From the NCBI RefSeq assembly GCF_000003605.2, contig NW_003109176.1:1-36260 (forward strand): 36,260 bases of DNA, written 5' to 3'. Below the pieces are notes generated by a model. That model was given only the letters and a program-made list of their open reading frames with translations. It was not told the origin of the DNA and did no database searches. Positions within the stretch are counted from its first letter, which is position 1; the number at the start of each line of letters is the position of its first letter. The position numbers were made by a program, and so were the translations under genes. This DNA is from Saccoglossus kowalevskii (lineage: Eukaryota > Hemichordata > Enteropneusta > Harrimaniidae). This document shows, in pieces, positions 1 through 11,961 of this stretch.

Positions 1-180
1 CAATGAAACAAAACAATTGAATCAACAGCTTGTTTACTCGGGGAGTCTCCCATGTAAGTACTATCCACGCCCGATTGTGCTTTACTTTAAACATTTATCG
101 GTCAGCTAACCACACAACTGCATAGATCATTAGAAATTAAGACGAATTCGCGGCTATTTCAGGTTTTGTGATGTTTTAAA
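1..180 (+). repeat. Satellite monomer 0 (partial, right end only)
   Basis: Distal end of a unit cut by the window edge. It carries CAGCTTGTTTACTCGG and TACTATCCACG, variants repeated almost unchanged 1886 bp later (1887-2066). TATCCACG also occurs in the divergent patch near 25.02 kb. Confidence 0.9.
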
Positions 181-1120
181 ATCGATATCGCTTCCACAAG
201 TATCTTCTAGAATTGACCTATGACCTCTACATACTTTGAGTAAGACTACGGTAATTTAACATCAATTCACGAAATATTTATTCACATTTTCGAACTTTTA
301 ACTATGGGACTTGTTAATATGATATCACAGGTAACAATCCCGAATGAAACTACCAAATTTGCAATCGCTTTCAACAACTTTGTAAGCAGTTTGTTGTCAA
401 CTTTTCGGTGACTGTTTTGATAATCTGCTTATATGTGAGGCATTCTCGGAACATTTACTTAATGTTTTCGACATTTAACTGCGGGGTTGTCATGATAATG
501 ACTAAGGTTATATTTACAAGCAACTCCGCCAACATTTCTTTCGTTTTTCCCAACTTTGCTCGCTGTTTTCTAACATTCTACTGTCAACGTACGTGAATAT
601 CTACACGCTGCTTTCAACTGGCTTTCATTAAATTTGTCAACTTTACAACTGCGCGTTTCTATATGCCAACAACTTAGGTCATTTATACAAATACATCTAC
701 CAACTTTGCAATCATTTGCACTACTTTGCAATGACTTTGAACAACTTTGCACGGTGCGTTGACAACTTAAAACACACTACGTGCCGATAGCATCAACCAC
801 TTGTAATTGAAAATTAGAAGGAATTTCGAAACTGTCCATTAGTTAAAAAGTTACAAAAATGCACGATTTTCTGATATATTGGATTGACATCAGAGGAAGA
901 AAAAATGCAGAAATGTTGCCGTATATATTTTCCATGTTTGTCATGAAACAAAACAATTGTATCAGCAGCTCGTTTAGTCGGGGAGTCTCCCATGCAAGTA
1001 CTAACCACGGCCGATTGTACTTTACTTTAAACATTTATCAGTCACCTAATCACACAACTGCTTAGATCATTAGAAATTAAGACGAATTCGCGGCTATTTT
1101 ATATTTTGTGATGTTTTAAA
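181..1120 (+). repeat. Satellite monomer 1 (940 bp, class A)
   Basis: Complete unit. GACTAAGG replaces the usual GACTTAGG near 500. The E-box position reads CGTACGTG (near 589) instead of CGCACGTG. Its distal half has TGACATCAGAGG and ATATATTTTCC, shared only with monomer 3. Confidence 0.92.
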
Positions 1121-2066
1121 ATCGATATCGCTTCCACAAGTATCTTCTAGAATTGACCTATGACCTCTACATCCTTGAAGTAAGACTACGGTAATTTAAC
1201 ATCAATTCACGAAATATTTATTCACATTTTCGAACTTTTAACTAAGGGACTTGTTAATATGATATCACAGGTAACAATCCCGAATGAAACTACCAACTTT
1301 GCAATCGCTTTTAACAACTTTGTAAGCAGTTTGTTGTCAACTTTTCGGTGACTGTTTTGATAATCTGCTTATATGTGAGGCATTCTCGGAACATTTACTT
1401 AATGTTTTCGACATTTAACTGCGGGGTTGTCATGATAATGACTAAGGTTATATTTACAAGCAACTCCGCCAACATTTCTTTCGTTTTTCCCAACTTTGCT
1501 CGCTGTTTTCTAACATTCTACTGTCAACGCACGTGAATATCTATACGCTGCTTTAAACTGGCTTTCATTAAATTTTTCAACTTTACAACTGCGCGTTTCA
1601 ATATGCCAACAACTTAGGTCATTTATACAAATACAACTACCAACTTTGCAATAATTTGCACAAATTTGCAATGACTTTGAACAACTTTGCACGGTGCGTT
1701 AACAACTTAAAACCCACTACGTGCCGACAACATCAACCACTTGTAATTGAAAATTAGAAGGAATTTCGAAAATGTCCATTAGTTTAGTTAAAAAAGTTAC
1801 AACAGTGCACGACATTCTGCTATAAATGATTGACATTACAGGAAGAAAAAATGCAAAAATGTTGCCCTATCTCTTTTCCATGTTTGCCATGAAACAAAAC
1901 AATTGAATCAACAGCTTGTTTACTCGGGGAGTCTCCCATGTAAGTACTATCCACGCCCGATTGTGCTTTACTTTAAACATTTATCGGTCAGCTAACCACA
2001 CAACTGCATAGATCATTAGAAATTAAGACGAATTCGCGGCTATTTCAGGTTTTGTGATGTTTTAAA
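1121..2066 (+). repeat. Satellite monomer 2 (946 bp, class B tail)
   Basis: The proximal part matches its neighbours, but the distal part from about 1780 is class B. It has the 5-bp insertion (TTAGTTTAGTT for TTAGTT), GTGCACGACATTCTGC, and TATAAATGATTGACATTACA. It is the only class B unit in the left 23 kb. Confidence 0.92.
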
Positions 2067-3006
2067 ATCGATATCGCTTCCACAAGTATCTTCTAGAATT
2101 GACCTATGACCTCTACATACTTTGAGTAAGACTACGGTAATTTAACATCAATTCACGAAATATTTATTCACATTTTCGAACTTTTAACTATGGGACTTGT
2201 TAATATGATATCACAGGTAACAATCCCGAATGAAACTACCAAATTTGCAATCGCTTTCAACAACTTTGTAAGCAGTTTGTTGTCAACTTTTCGGTGACTG
2301 TTTTGATAATCTGCTTATATGTGAGGCATTCTCGGAACATTTACTTAATGTTTTCGACATTTAACTGCGGGGTTGTCATGATAATGACTAAGGTTATATT
2401 TACAAGCAACTCCGCCAACATTTCTTTCGTTTTTCCCAACTTTGCTCGCTGTTTTCTAACATTCTACTGTCAACGTACGTGAATATCTATACGCTGCTTT
2501 CAACTGGCTTTCATTAAATTTGTCAACTTTACAACTGCGCGTTTCTATATGCCAACAACTTAGGTCATTTATACAAATACATCTACCAACTTTGCAATAA
2601 TTTGCACTACTTTTCAATGACTTTGAACAACTTTGCACGGTGCGTTGACAACTTAAAACACACTACGTGCCGATAGCATCAACCACTTGTAATTGAAAAT
2701 TAGAAGGAATTTCGAAACTGTCCATTAGTTAAAAAGTTACAAAAATGCACGATTTTCTGATATATTGGATTGACATCAGAGGAAGAAAAAATGCAGAAAT
2801 GTTGCCGTATATATTTTCCATGTTTGTCATGAAACAAAACAATTGTATCAGCAGCTCGTTTAGTCGGGGAGTCTCCTATGCAAGTACTAACCACGGCCGA
2901 TTGTACTTTACTTTAAACATTTATCAGTCACCTAATCACACAACTGCTTAGATCATTAGAAATTAAGACGAATTCGCGGCTATTTTATATTTTGTGATGT
3001 TTTAAA
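2067..3006 (+). repeat. Satellite monomer 3 (940 bp, class A)
   Basis: Nearly identical to monomer 1 at an offset of 1886 bp, including GACTAAGG, CGTACGTG and CATCAGAGG. The few differences seen include ACTTTTCAATGAC (about 2608) and GTCTCCTATG (about 2872). Confidence 0.92.
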
Positions 3007-3946
3007 ATCGATATCGCTTCCACAAGTATCTTCTAGAATTGACCTATGACCTCTACATCCTTGAAGTAAGACTACGGTAATTTAACATCAATTCACGAAA
3101 TATTTATTCACATTTTCGAACTTTTAACTAAGGGACTTGTTAATATGATATCACAGGTAACAATCCCGAATGAAACTACCAACTTTGCAATCGCTTTTAA
3201 CAACTTTGTAAGCAGTTTGTTGTCAACTTTTCAGTGACTGTTTTGTTAATCTGCTTATATGTGAGGCATTCTCGGAACATTTACTTAATGTTTTCGACAT
3301 TTAACTGCGGGGTTGTCATGATAATGACTTAGGTTATATTTACAAGCAACTCCGCCAACATTTCTTTCGTTTTTCCCAACTTTGCTCGCTGTTTTCTAAC
3401 ATTCTACTGTCAACGCACGTGAATATCTATACGCTGCTTTCAACTGGCTTTCATTAAATTTGTCAACTTTACAACTGCGCGTTTCTATATGCCAACCACT
3501 TAGGTCATTTATACAAATACATCTACCAACTTTGCAATAATTTGCACAACTTTGCAATGACTTTGAACAACTTTGCACGGTGCGTTGACAACTTAAAACA
3601 CACTACGTGCCGACAGCATCAACCACTTGTAATTGAAAATTAGAAGGAATTTCGAAACTGTCCATTAGTTAAAAAAGTTACAAAAATGCACGATTTTCTT
3701 ATATATTGGATTGACATCACAGGAAGAAAAAATGCAGAAATGTTGCCGTATATCTTCTCCATGTTTGTCATGAAACAAAACAATTGAATCAACAGCTCGT
3801 TTACTCGGGGAGTCTTCCATGCAAGTACTAACCACGCCCAATTGTGCTTTACTTTCAAAATGTATCGGTCACCTAACCACACAACTGCATAGGTCATTAG
3901 AAATTAAACAAATTCGTCGCTATTTCAGATTTTGTGATGTTTTAAA
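3007..3946 (+). repeat. Satellite monomer 4 (940 bp, mosaic)
   Basis: The first ~225 bp follow monomer 2. From about 3232 it carries TCAGTGACTGTTTTGTTAAT and then GCCAACCACTTAGG, a pair otherwise found in monomer 20, 14.6 kb away. The distal end has CGCCCAATTGTG and CATAGGTCATTAG, shared with monomers 7 and 11. The unit is therefore a chimera of three lineages. Confidence 0.9.
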
Positions 3947-4436
3947 ATCGATATCGCTTCCACAAATATCTTCTAGAATTGACCTATGACCTCTACATCC
4001 TTGAAGTAAGACTACGGTAATTTAACATCAATTCACGAAATATTTATTCTCATTTTCGAACTTTTAACTAAGGGACTTGTTAATATGATATCACAGGTAA
4101 CAATCCCGAATGAAACTACCAACTTTGCAATCGCTTTTAACAACTTTGTAAGCAGTTTGTTGTCAACTTTTCGGTGACTGTTTTGATAATCTGCTTATAT
4201 GTGAGTCATTCTCGGAACATTTACTGAATGTTTTCGACATTTAACTGCGGGGTTGTCATGATAACAAAACAATTGTATCAGCAGCTCGTTTACTCTGGGA
4301 GTCTCCCATGCAAGTACTAACCACGGCCGATTGTACTTTACTTTAAACATTTATCGGTCACCTAACCACACAACTGCATAGATCATTTGAAATTAAGACG
4401 AATTCGCGGCTATTTTATATTTTGTGATGTTTTAAA
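3947..4436 (+). repeat. Satellite monomer 5, internally deleted (490 bp)
   Basis: About 450 bp are missing. The sequence runs normally to GGTTGTCATGATAA (to about 4265), then jumps to ACAAAACAATTGTATCAGC, which lies ~450 bp further along in a full unit. The two parental sites share TTGTCATGA, so the deletion fits slippage or recombination at short homology. The DR1 and the first CAACTTTG cluster remain. The second cluster and the antisense reading frames are lost. Confidence 0.93.
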
Positions 4437-5376
4437 ATCGATATCGCTTCCACAAGTATCTTCTAGAATTGACCTATGACCTCTACATCCTTGAAGTAAG
4501 ACTACGGTAATTTAACATCAATTCACAAAATATTTATTCACATTTTCGAACTTTTAACTAAGGGACTTGTTAATATGATATCACAGGTAACAATCCCGAA
4601 TGAAACTACCAACTTTGCAATCGCTTTTAACAACTTTGTAAGCAGTTTGTTGTCAACTTTTCGGTGACTGTTTTGATAATCTGCTTATATGTGAGGCATT
4701 CTCGGAACATTTACTTAATGTTTTCGACATTTAACTGCTGGGTTGTCATGATAATGTCTTAGGTTATATTTACAAGCAACTCCGCCAACATTTCTTTCGT
4801 TTTTCTCAACTTTGCTCGCTGTTTTCTAACATTCTACAGTCAACTCACATGAATATCTATACGCTGCTTTCAACTGGCTTTCATTAAATTTGTCAACTTT
4901 ACAACTGCGCGTTTCTATATGCCAACAACTTAGGTCATTTATACAAATACATCTACCAACTTTGCAATAATTTGCACAACTTTGCAAAGACTTTGAACAA
5001 CTTTGCACGGTGCGTTGACAACTTAAAACACACTACGTGCCGACAGCATCAACCACTTGTAATTGAAAATTAGAAGGAATTTCGAAACTGTCCATTAGTT
5101 AAAAAAGTTACAAAAATGCACGATTTTCTTATATATTGGATTGACATCACAGGAAAAAAAATGCAGAAATGTTGCCGTATATCTTCTCCATGTTTGTCAT
5201 GAAACAAAACAATTGTATCAGCAGCTCGTTTACTCGGGGAGTCTCCCATGCAAGTACTAACCACGGCCGATTGTACTTTACTTTAAACATTTATCGGTCA
5301 CCTAACCACACAACTGCTTAGATCATTAGAAATTAAGACGAATTCGCAGCTATTTTATATTTTGTGATGTTTTAAA
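4437..5376 (+). repeat. Satellite monomer 6 (940 bp, class A)
   Basis: Private changes are AACTGCTGGG (about 4735), ATAATGTCTTAGG and a one-base-shorter purine run, AGGAAAAAAAATGC (about 5151). The E-box position reads CACATG. The distal end is the TATTTTATATTTTG variant. Confidence 0.92.
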
Positions 5377-6317
5377 ATCGATATCGCTTCCACAAGTATC
5401 TTCTAGAATTGACCTATGACCTCTACATCCTTGAAGTAAAACTACGGTAATTTAACATCAATTCACGAAATATTTATTCACATTTTCGAACTTTTAACTA
5501 CGGGACTTGTTAATATGATATCACAGGTAACAATCCCGAATGAAACTACCAACTTTGCAATCGCTTTTAACAACTTTGTAAGCAGTTTGTTGTCAACTTT
5601 TCGGTGACTGTTTTGATAATCTGCTTATATGTGAGGCATTCTCGGAACATTTACTTAATGTTTTCGACATTTAACTGCGGGGTTGTCATGATAATGACTT
5701 AGGTTATATTTACAAGCAACTCCGCCAACATTTCTTTCGTTTTTCCCAACTTTGCTCGCTGTTTTCTAACATTCTACTGTCAACGCACGTGAATATCTAT
5801 ACGCTGCTTTCAACTGGCTTTCATTAAATTTGTCGACTTTACAACTGCGCGTTTCTATATGCCAACAACTTAGGTCATTTATACAAATACATCTACCAAC
5901 TTTGCAATAATTTGCACAACTTTGCAATGACTTTGAACAACTTTGCACGGTGCGTTGACAACTTAAAACACACTACGTGCCGACAGCATCAACCACTTGT
6001 AATTGAAAATTAGAAGGAATTTCGAAACTGTCCATTAGTTAAAAAAGTTACAAAAATGCACGATTTCCTTATATATAGGATTGACATCACAGGAAGAAAA
6101 AATGAAGAAATGTTGCCGTATATCTTCTCCATGTTTGTCATGAAACAAAACAATTGAATCAACAGCTCGTTTACTCGGGGAATCTCCCATGCAAGTACTA
6201 ACCACGCCCAATTGTGCTTTACTTTCAGAATTTATCGGTCACCTAACCACACAACTGCATAGGTCATTAGAAATTAAGACGAATTCGTGGCTATTTCAGA
6301 TTTTGTGATGTTTTAAA
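5377..6317 (+). repeat. Satellite monomer 7 (941 bp, class A)
   Basis: The E-box position reads CACGTG. The distal end carries CGATTTCCTTATATATAGG, AATGAAGAAATG, GGGGAATCTCC and CGCCCAATTGTG. All of these recur in monomer 11, exactly four units (3761 bp) downstream. Confidence 0.92.
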
Positions 6318-7256
6318 ATCGATATCGCTTCCACAAGTATCTTCTAGAATTGACCTATGACCTCTACATCCTTGAAGTAAGACTACGGTAATTTAACATC
6401 AATTCACGAAATATTTATTCTCATTTTCGAACTTTTAACTAAGGGACTTGTTAATATGATATCACAGGTAACAATCCCGAATGAAACTACCAACTTTGCA
6501 ATCGCTTTTAACAACTTTGTAAGCAGTTGTGTCAACTTTTCCGTGACTGTTTTGATAATCTGCTTATACATGAGGCATTCTCGGAACATTTACTTAATGT
6601 TTTCGAAATTTAACTGCGAGGTTGTCATGATAATGACTTAGGTTATATTTACAAGCAACTCCGCCAACATTTCTTTCGTTTTTCCCAACTTTGCTCTCTG
6701 TTTTCTAACATTCTACAGTCAACTCACATGAATATCTATACGCTACTTTCAACTGGCTTTCATTAAATTTGTCGACTTTACAACTGCGCGTTTCTATATG
6801 CCAACAACTTAGGTCATTTATACAATCACATCTACCAACTTTGCAATAATTTGCACAACTTTGCAATGACTTTGAACAACTTTGCACGGTGCGTTGACAA
6901 CTTAAAACACACTACGTGCCGACAGCATCAACCACTTGTAATTGAAAATTAGAAGGAATTTCGAAACTGTCCATTAGTTAAAAAAGTTACAAAAATGCAC
7001 GATTTTCTTATATATAGGATTGACATCACAGGAAGAAAAAATGCAGAAATGTTGCCGTATATCTTCTCCATGTTTGTCATGAAACAAAACAATTGAATCA
7101 ACAGCTCGTTTACTCGGGGAGTCTCCTATGCAAGTACTAACCACGCCCGATTGTGCTTTACTTTCAACATTTATCGGTCACCTAACCACACAACTGCATA
7201 GATCATTAGAAATTGAGACGAATTCGCGGCTATTTCAGATTTTGTGATGTTTTAAA
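6318..7256 (+). repeat. Satellite monomer 8 (939 bp, class A)
   Basis: Private changes are AAGCAGTTGTGTCAAC (a short deletion near 6526), TTTTCCGTGAC, TTATACATGAGG, TTTCGAAATTT and ACAATCACATC. Near 7127 it has GTCTCCTATG and ends with AATTGAGACG, both repeated in monomer 9. Confidence 0.92.
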
Positions 7257-8197
7257 ATCGATATCGCTTCCACAAGTATCTTCTAGAATTGACCTATGAC
7301 CTCTACATACATGAAGTAAGACTACGGTAATTTAACATCAATTCACGAAATATTTATTCACATTTTCGAACTTTTAACTATGGGACTTGTTAATATGATA
7401 TCACAGGTAACAATCCCGAATGAAACTACCAACTTTGCAATCGCTTTTAACAACTTTGTAAGCAGTTTGTTGTCAACTTTTCGGTGACTGTTTTGATAAT
7501 CTGCTTATACGTGAGGCATTCTCGGAACATTTACTTAATGTTTTCGACATTTAACTGCGGGGTTGTCATGATAATGACTTAGGTTATATTTACAAGCAAC
7601 TCCGCCAACATTTCATTCGTTTTTCCCAACTTTGCTCGCTGTTTTCTAACATTCTACTGTCAACGCACATGAATATCTATACGCTGCTTTCAACTGGCTT
7701 TCATTAAATTTGTCGAGTATACAACTGCGTGTTTCTATATGCCAACAACTTAGATCATTTATACAAATACATCTACCAACTTTGCAATAATTTGCACAAC
7801 TTTGCAATGACTTTGAACAACTTTGCACGGTGCGTTGACAACTTAAAACACACCACGTGCCGACAGCATCAACCACTTGTAATTGAAAATTAGAAGGAAT
7901 TTCGAAACTGTCCATTAGTTAAAAAAGTTACAAAAATGCACGATTTTCTTATATATAGGATTGACATCACAGGAAGAAAAAATGCAGAAATGTTGCCGTA
8001 TATCTTCTCCATGTTTGTCATGAAACAAAACAATTGAATCAACAGCTCGTTTACTCGGGGAGTCTCCTATGCAAGTACTAACCACGCCCGATTGTGCTTT
8101 ACTTTCAACATTTATCGGTCACCTAACCACACAACTGCATAGATCATTAGAAATTGAGACGAATTCGCGGCTATTTCAGATTTTGTGATGTTTTAAA
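7257..8197 (+). repeat. Satellite monomer 9 (941 bp, class A)
   Basis: It has ACATACATGAAG, GTCGAGTATACAACTGCGTG and CTTAGATCATTT, all shared with monomer 10. ACACCACGTGCC (7850s) removes the TAG that interrupts the antisense frame in other units, which gives an 89-codon antisense frame. Confidence 0.92.
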
Positions 8198-9137
8198 ATC
8201 GATATCGCTTCCACAAGTATCTTCTAGAATTGACCTATGACCTCTACATACATGAAGTAAGACTACGGTAATTTAACATCAATTCACGAAATATTTATTC
8301 ACATTTTCGAACTTTTAACTATGGGACTTGTTAATATGATATCACAGGTAACAATCCCGAATGAAAATACCAACTTTGCAATCGCTTTTAACAACTTTGT
8401 AAGCAGTTTGTTGTCAACTTTTCGGTGACTGTTTTGATAATCTGCTTATACGTGAGGCATTCTCGGAACATTTACTTAATGTTTTCGACATTTAACTGCG
8501 GGGTTGTCATGATAATGACTTAGGTTATATTTACAAGCAACTCCGCCAACATTTCTTTCGTTTTTCCCAACTTTGCTCGCTGTTTTCTAACATTCTACTG
8601 TCAACGCACGTGAATATCTATACGCTACTTTCAACTGGCTTTCATTAAATTTGTCGAGTATACAACTGCGTGTTTCTATATGCCAACAACTTAGATCATT
8701 TATACAAATACATCTACCAACTTTGCAATAATTTGCACAACTTTGCAATGACTTTGAACAACTTTGCACGGTGCGTTGATAACTTAAAACACACTACGTG
8801 CCGACAGCATCAACCACTTGTAATTGAAAATTAGAAGAAATTTCGAAACTGTCTTTAGTTAAAAAAGTTACAAAAATGCACGATTTTCTTATATATTGGA
8901 TTGACATCACAGGAAGAAAAAATGCAGAAATGTTGCATTATATATTCTCCATGTTTGTCATGAAACAATACAATTGAATCAACAGCTCGTTTACTCGGGG
9001 AGTCTCCCATGCAAGTACTAACCACGCCCGATAGTGCTTTACTTTCAACATTTATCAGTCACCTAACCACACAACTGCATATGTCATTAGAAATTAAGAC
9101 GAATTCGTGGCTATTTCAGATTTTGTGATGTTTTAAA
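8198..9137 (+). repeat. Satellite monomer 10 (940 bp, class A)
   Basis: Near-copy of monomer 9 in its first ~620 bp. Private changes are GAAAATACC (about 8364), GTTGATAAC, AGAAGAAATTTCG, ACTGTCTTTAG (short deletion, about 8850), GTTGCATTATATATTC and CCGATAGTG. Confidence 0.92.
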
Positions 9138-10078
9138 ATCGATATCGCTTCCACAAGTATCTTCTAGAATTGACCTATGACCTCTACATACTTGGAGTAA
9201 GACTACGGTAATTTAACATCAATTCACGAAATATTTATTCACATTTTCGAACTTCTAACTATGGGGCTTGTTAATATGATATCACAGGTAACAATCCCGA
9301 ATGAAACTACCAACTTTGCAATCGCTTTTAACAACTTTGTAAGCAGTTTGTTGTCAACTTTTCGGTGACTGTTTTGATAATCTGCTTATATGTGAGGCAT
9401 TCTCGGAACATTTACTTAATGTTTTCGACATTTAACTGCGGGGTTGTCATGATAATGACTTAGATTATATTTACAAGCAACTCCGCCAACATTTCTTTCG
9501 TTTTGCCCAATTTTGCTCGCTGTTTTCTAACATTCTACTGTCAACGCACGTGAATATCTATACGTTGCTTTCAACTGGCTTTCATTAAATTTGTCAACTT
9601 TACAACTGCGCGTTTCTATATGCCAACAACTTAGGTCATTTATACAAATACATCTACCAACTTTGCAATAATTTGCATAATTTTGCAATGACTTTGAACA
9701 ACTTTGCACGGTGCGTTGACAACTTAAAACACACTACGTGCCAACAGCATCAACCACTTGTAATTGAAAATTAGAAGGAATTTCGAAACTGTCCATTAGT
9801 TAAAAAAGTTACAAAAATGCACGATTTCCTTATATATAGGATTGACATCACAGGAAGAAAAAATGAAGAAATGTTGCCGTATATCTTCTCCATGTTTGTC
9901 ATGAAACAAAACAATTGAATCAACAGCTCGTTTACTCGGGGAATCTCCCATGCAAGTACTAACCACGCCCAATTGTGCTTTACTTTCAAAATTTATCGGT
10001 CACCTAACCACACAACTGCATAGGTCATTAGAAATTAAGACGAATTCGTGGCTATTTCAGATTTTGTGATGTTTTAAA
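9138..10078 (+). repeat. Satellite monomer 11 (941 bp, class A)
   Basis: Private changes are ACTTCTAACTATGGGGC, TAGATTATATTTAC, TTTTGCCCAATTTTGC and GCATAATTTTGC (the last shared with monomer 21). The distal part copies that of monomer 7, four units upstream. Confidence 0.92.
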
Positions 10079-11019
10079 ATCGATATCGCTTCCACAAGTA
10101 TCTTCTAGAATTGACCTATGACCTCTACATCCTTGAAGTAAGACTACGGTAATTTAACATCAATTCACGAAATATTTATTCACATTTTCGAACTTTTAAC
10201 TAAGGGACTTGTTAATATGATATCACAGGTAACAATCCCGAATGAAACTACCAACTTTGCAATCGCTTTTAACAACTTTGTAAGCAGTTTGTTGTCAACT
10301 TTTCGGTGACTGTTTTGATAATCTGCTTATATGTGAGGCATTCTCGGAACATTTACTTAATGTTTTCGACATTTAACTGCGGGGTTGTCATGATAATGAC
10401 TTAGGATATATTTACAAGCAACTCCGCCAACATTTCTTTCGTTTTTCCCAACTTTGCTCGCTGTTTTCTAACATTCTACTGTCAACGCACGTGAATATCT
10501 ATACGCTGCTTTCAACTGGCTTTCATTAAATTTGTCAACTTTACAACTGCGCGTTTCTATATGCCAACAACTTAGGTCATTTATACAAATACATCTACCA
10601 ACTTTGCAATAATTTGCACAACTTTGCAATGACTTTGAACAACTTTGCACGGTGCGTTGACAACTTAAAACACACTACGTGCCGACAGCATCAACCACTT
10701 GTAATTGAAAATTAGAAGGAATTACGAAACTGTCCATTAGTTAAAAAAGTTACAAAAATGCACGATTTTCTTATATATTGGATTGACATCACAGGAAGAA
10801 AAAATGCAGAAATGTTGCCGTATATCTTCTCCATGTTTGTCATGAAACAAAACATTTGTATCAGCAGCTCGTTTACTCGGGGAGTCTCCCATGCAAGTAC
10901 TAACCACGGCCGATTGTACTTTACTTTAAACATTTATCGGTCACCTAACCACACAACTGCTTAGATCATTAGAAATTAAGATGAATTCGCGGCTATTTTA
11001 TATTTTGTGATGTTTTAAA
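10079..11019 (+). repeat. Satellite monomer 12 (941 bp, class A)
   Basis: It has TTAGGATATATTTAC (about 10404) and GGAATTACGAAAC (about 10718). The latter is shared with monomers 15 and 21, three and nine units away. It also has AAACATTTGTATCAGC and AAGATGAATTC at the distal end. Confidence 0.92.
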
Positions 11020-11961
11020 ATCAATATCGCTTCCACAAGTATCTTCTAGAATTGACCTATGACCTCTACATCCTTGAAGTAAGACTACGGTAAATTTAAC
11101 ATCAATTCACGAAATATTTATTCACATTTTCGAACTTTTAACTAAGGGACTTGTTAATATGATATCACAGGTAACAATCCCGAATGAAACTACCAACTTT
11201 GCAATCGCTTTTAACAACTTTGTAAGCAGTTTGTTGTCAACTTTTCGGTGACTGTTTTGATAATCTGCTTATATGTGAGGCATTCTCGGAACATTTACTT
11301 AATGTTTTCGACATTTAACTGCGGGGTTGTCATGATAATGACTTAGGTTATATTTACAAGCAACTCCGCCAACATTTCTTTCGTTTTTCCCAACTTTGCT
11401 CGCTGTTTTCTAACATTCTACTGTCAACGCACGTGAATATCAATACGCTGCTTTCAACTGGCTTTCATTAAATTTGTCGACTTTACAACTGCGCGTTTCT
11501 ATATGCCAACAACTTAGATCATTTATACAAATACATCTACCAACTTTGCAATAATTTGCACAACTTTGCAATGACTTTGCACAACTTTGCACGGTGCGTT
11601 GACAACTTAAAACACACTACGTGCCGACAGCATCAACCACTTGTAATTGAAAATTAGAAGGAATTTCGAAACTGTCCATTAGTTAAAAAAGTTACAAAAA
11701 TGCACGATTTTCTTATATATAGGATTGACATCACAGGAAGAAAAAATGCAGAAATGTTGCCGTATATCTTCTCCATGTTTGTCATGAAACAAAACAATTG
11801 AATCGACAGCTCGTTTACACGGGGAGTCTCCCATGCAAGTACTAACCACGCCCGATTGTGCTTTACTTTAAAAATTTATCAGTCACCTAATCACACAACT
11901 GCATAGATCATTAGAAATTAAGACGAATTCGCGGCTATTTCAGATTTTGTGATGTTTTAAA
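11020..11961 (+). repeat. Satellite monomer 13 (942 bp, class A)
   Basis: The phase marker reads ATCAATATCG, so the ClaI site is lost. It also has a one-base insertion, GGTAAATTTAAC (about 11090), TATCAATACGC, TGACTTTGCACAAC and CGTTTACACGGGG. GTCGACTTTAC plus CTTAGATCATTT are shared with monomer 18, five units away. Confidence 0.92.

Larger units (their letters stand above)
1..3230 (+). repeat. Two-unit higher-order repeat (1886-bp period)
   Basis: Positions 1-1340 and 1887-3230 match almost base for base, including rare variants (CAGCTTGTTTACTC, GACTAAGG, CATCAGAGG). The period equals one 940-bp plus one 946-bp unit. The match fades at about 3230, where monomer 4 switches to a different lineage. 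Confidence 0.8.

Noticed and set aside
408-596. A 62-codon plus-strand frame, identical at 408, 1348 and 2294
   Set aside because: GTG start. It is open only because GACTAAGG replaces GACTTAGG in the duplicated left-edge units.
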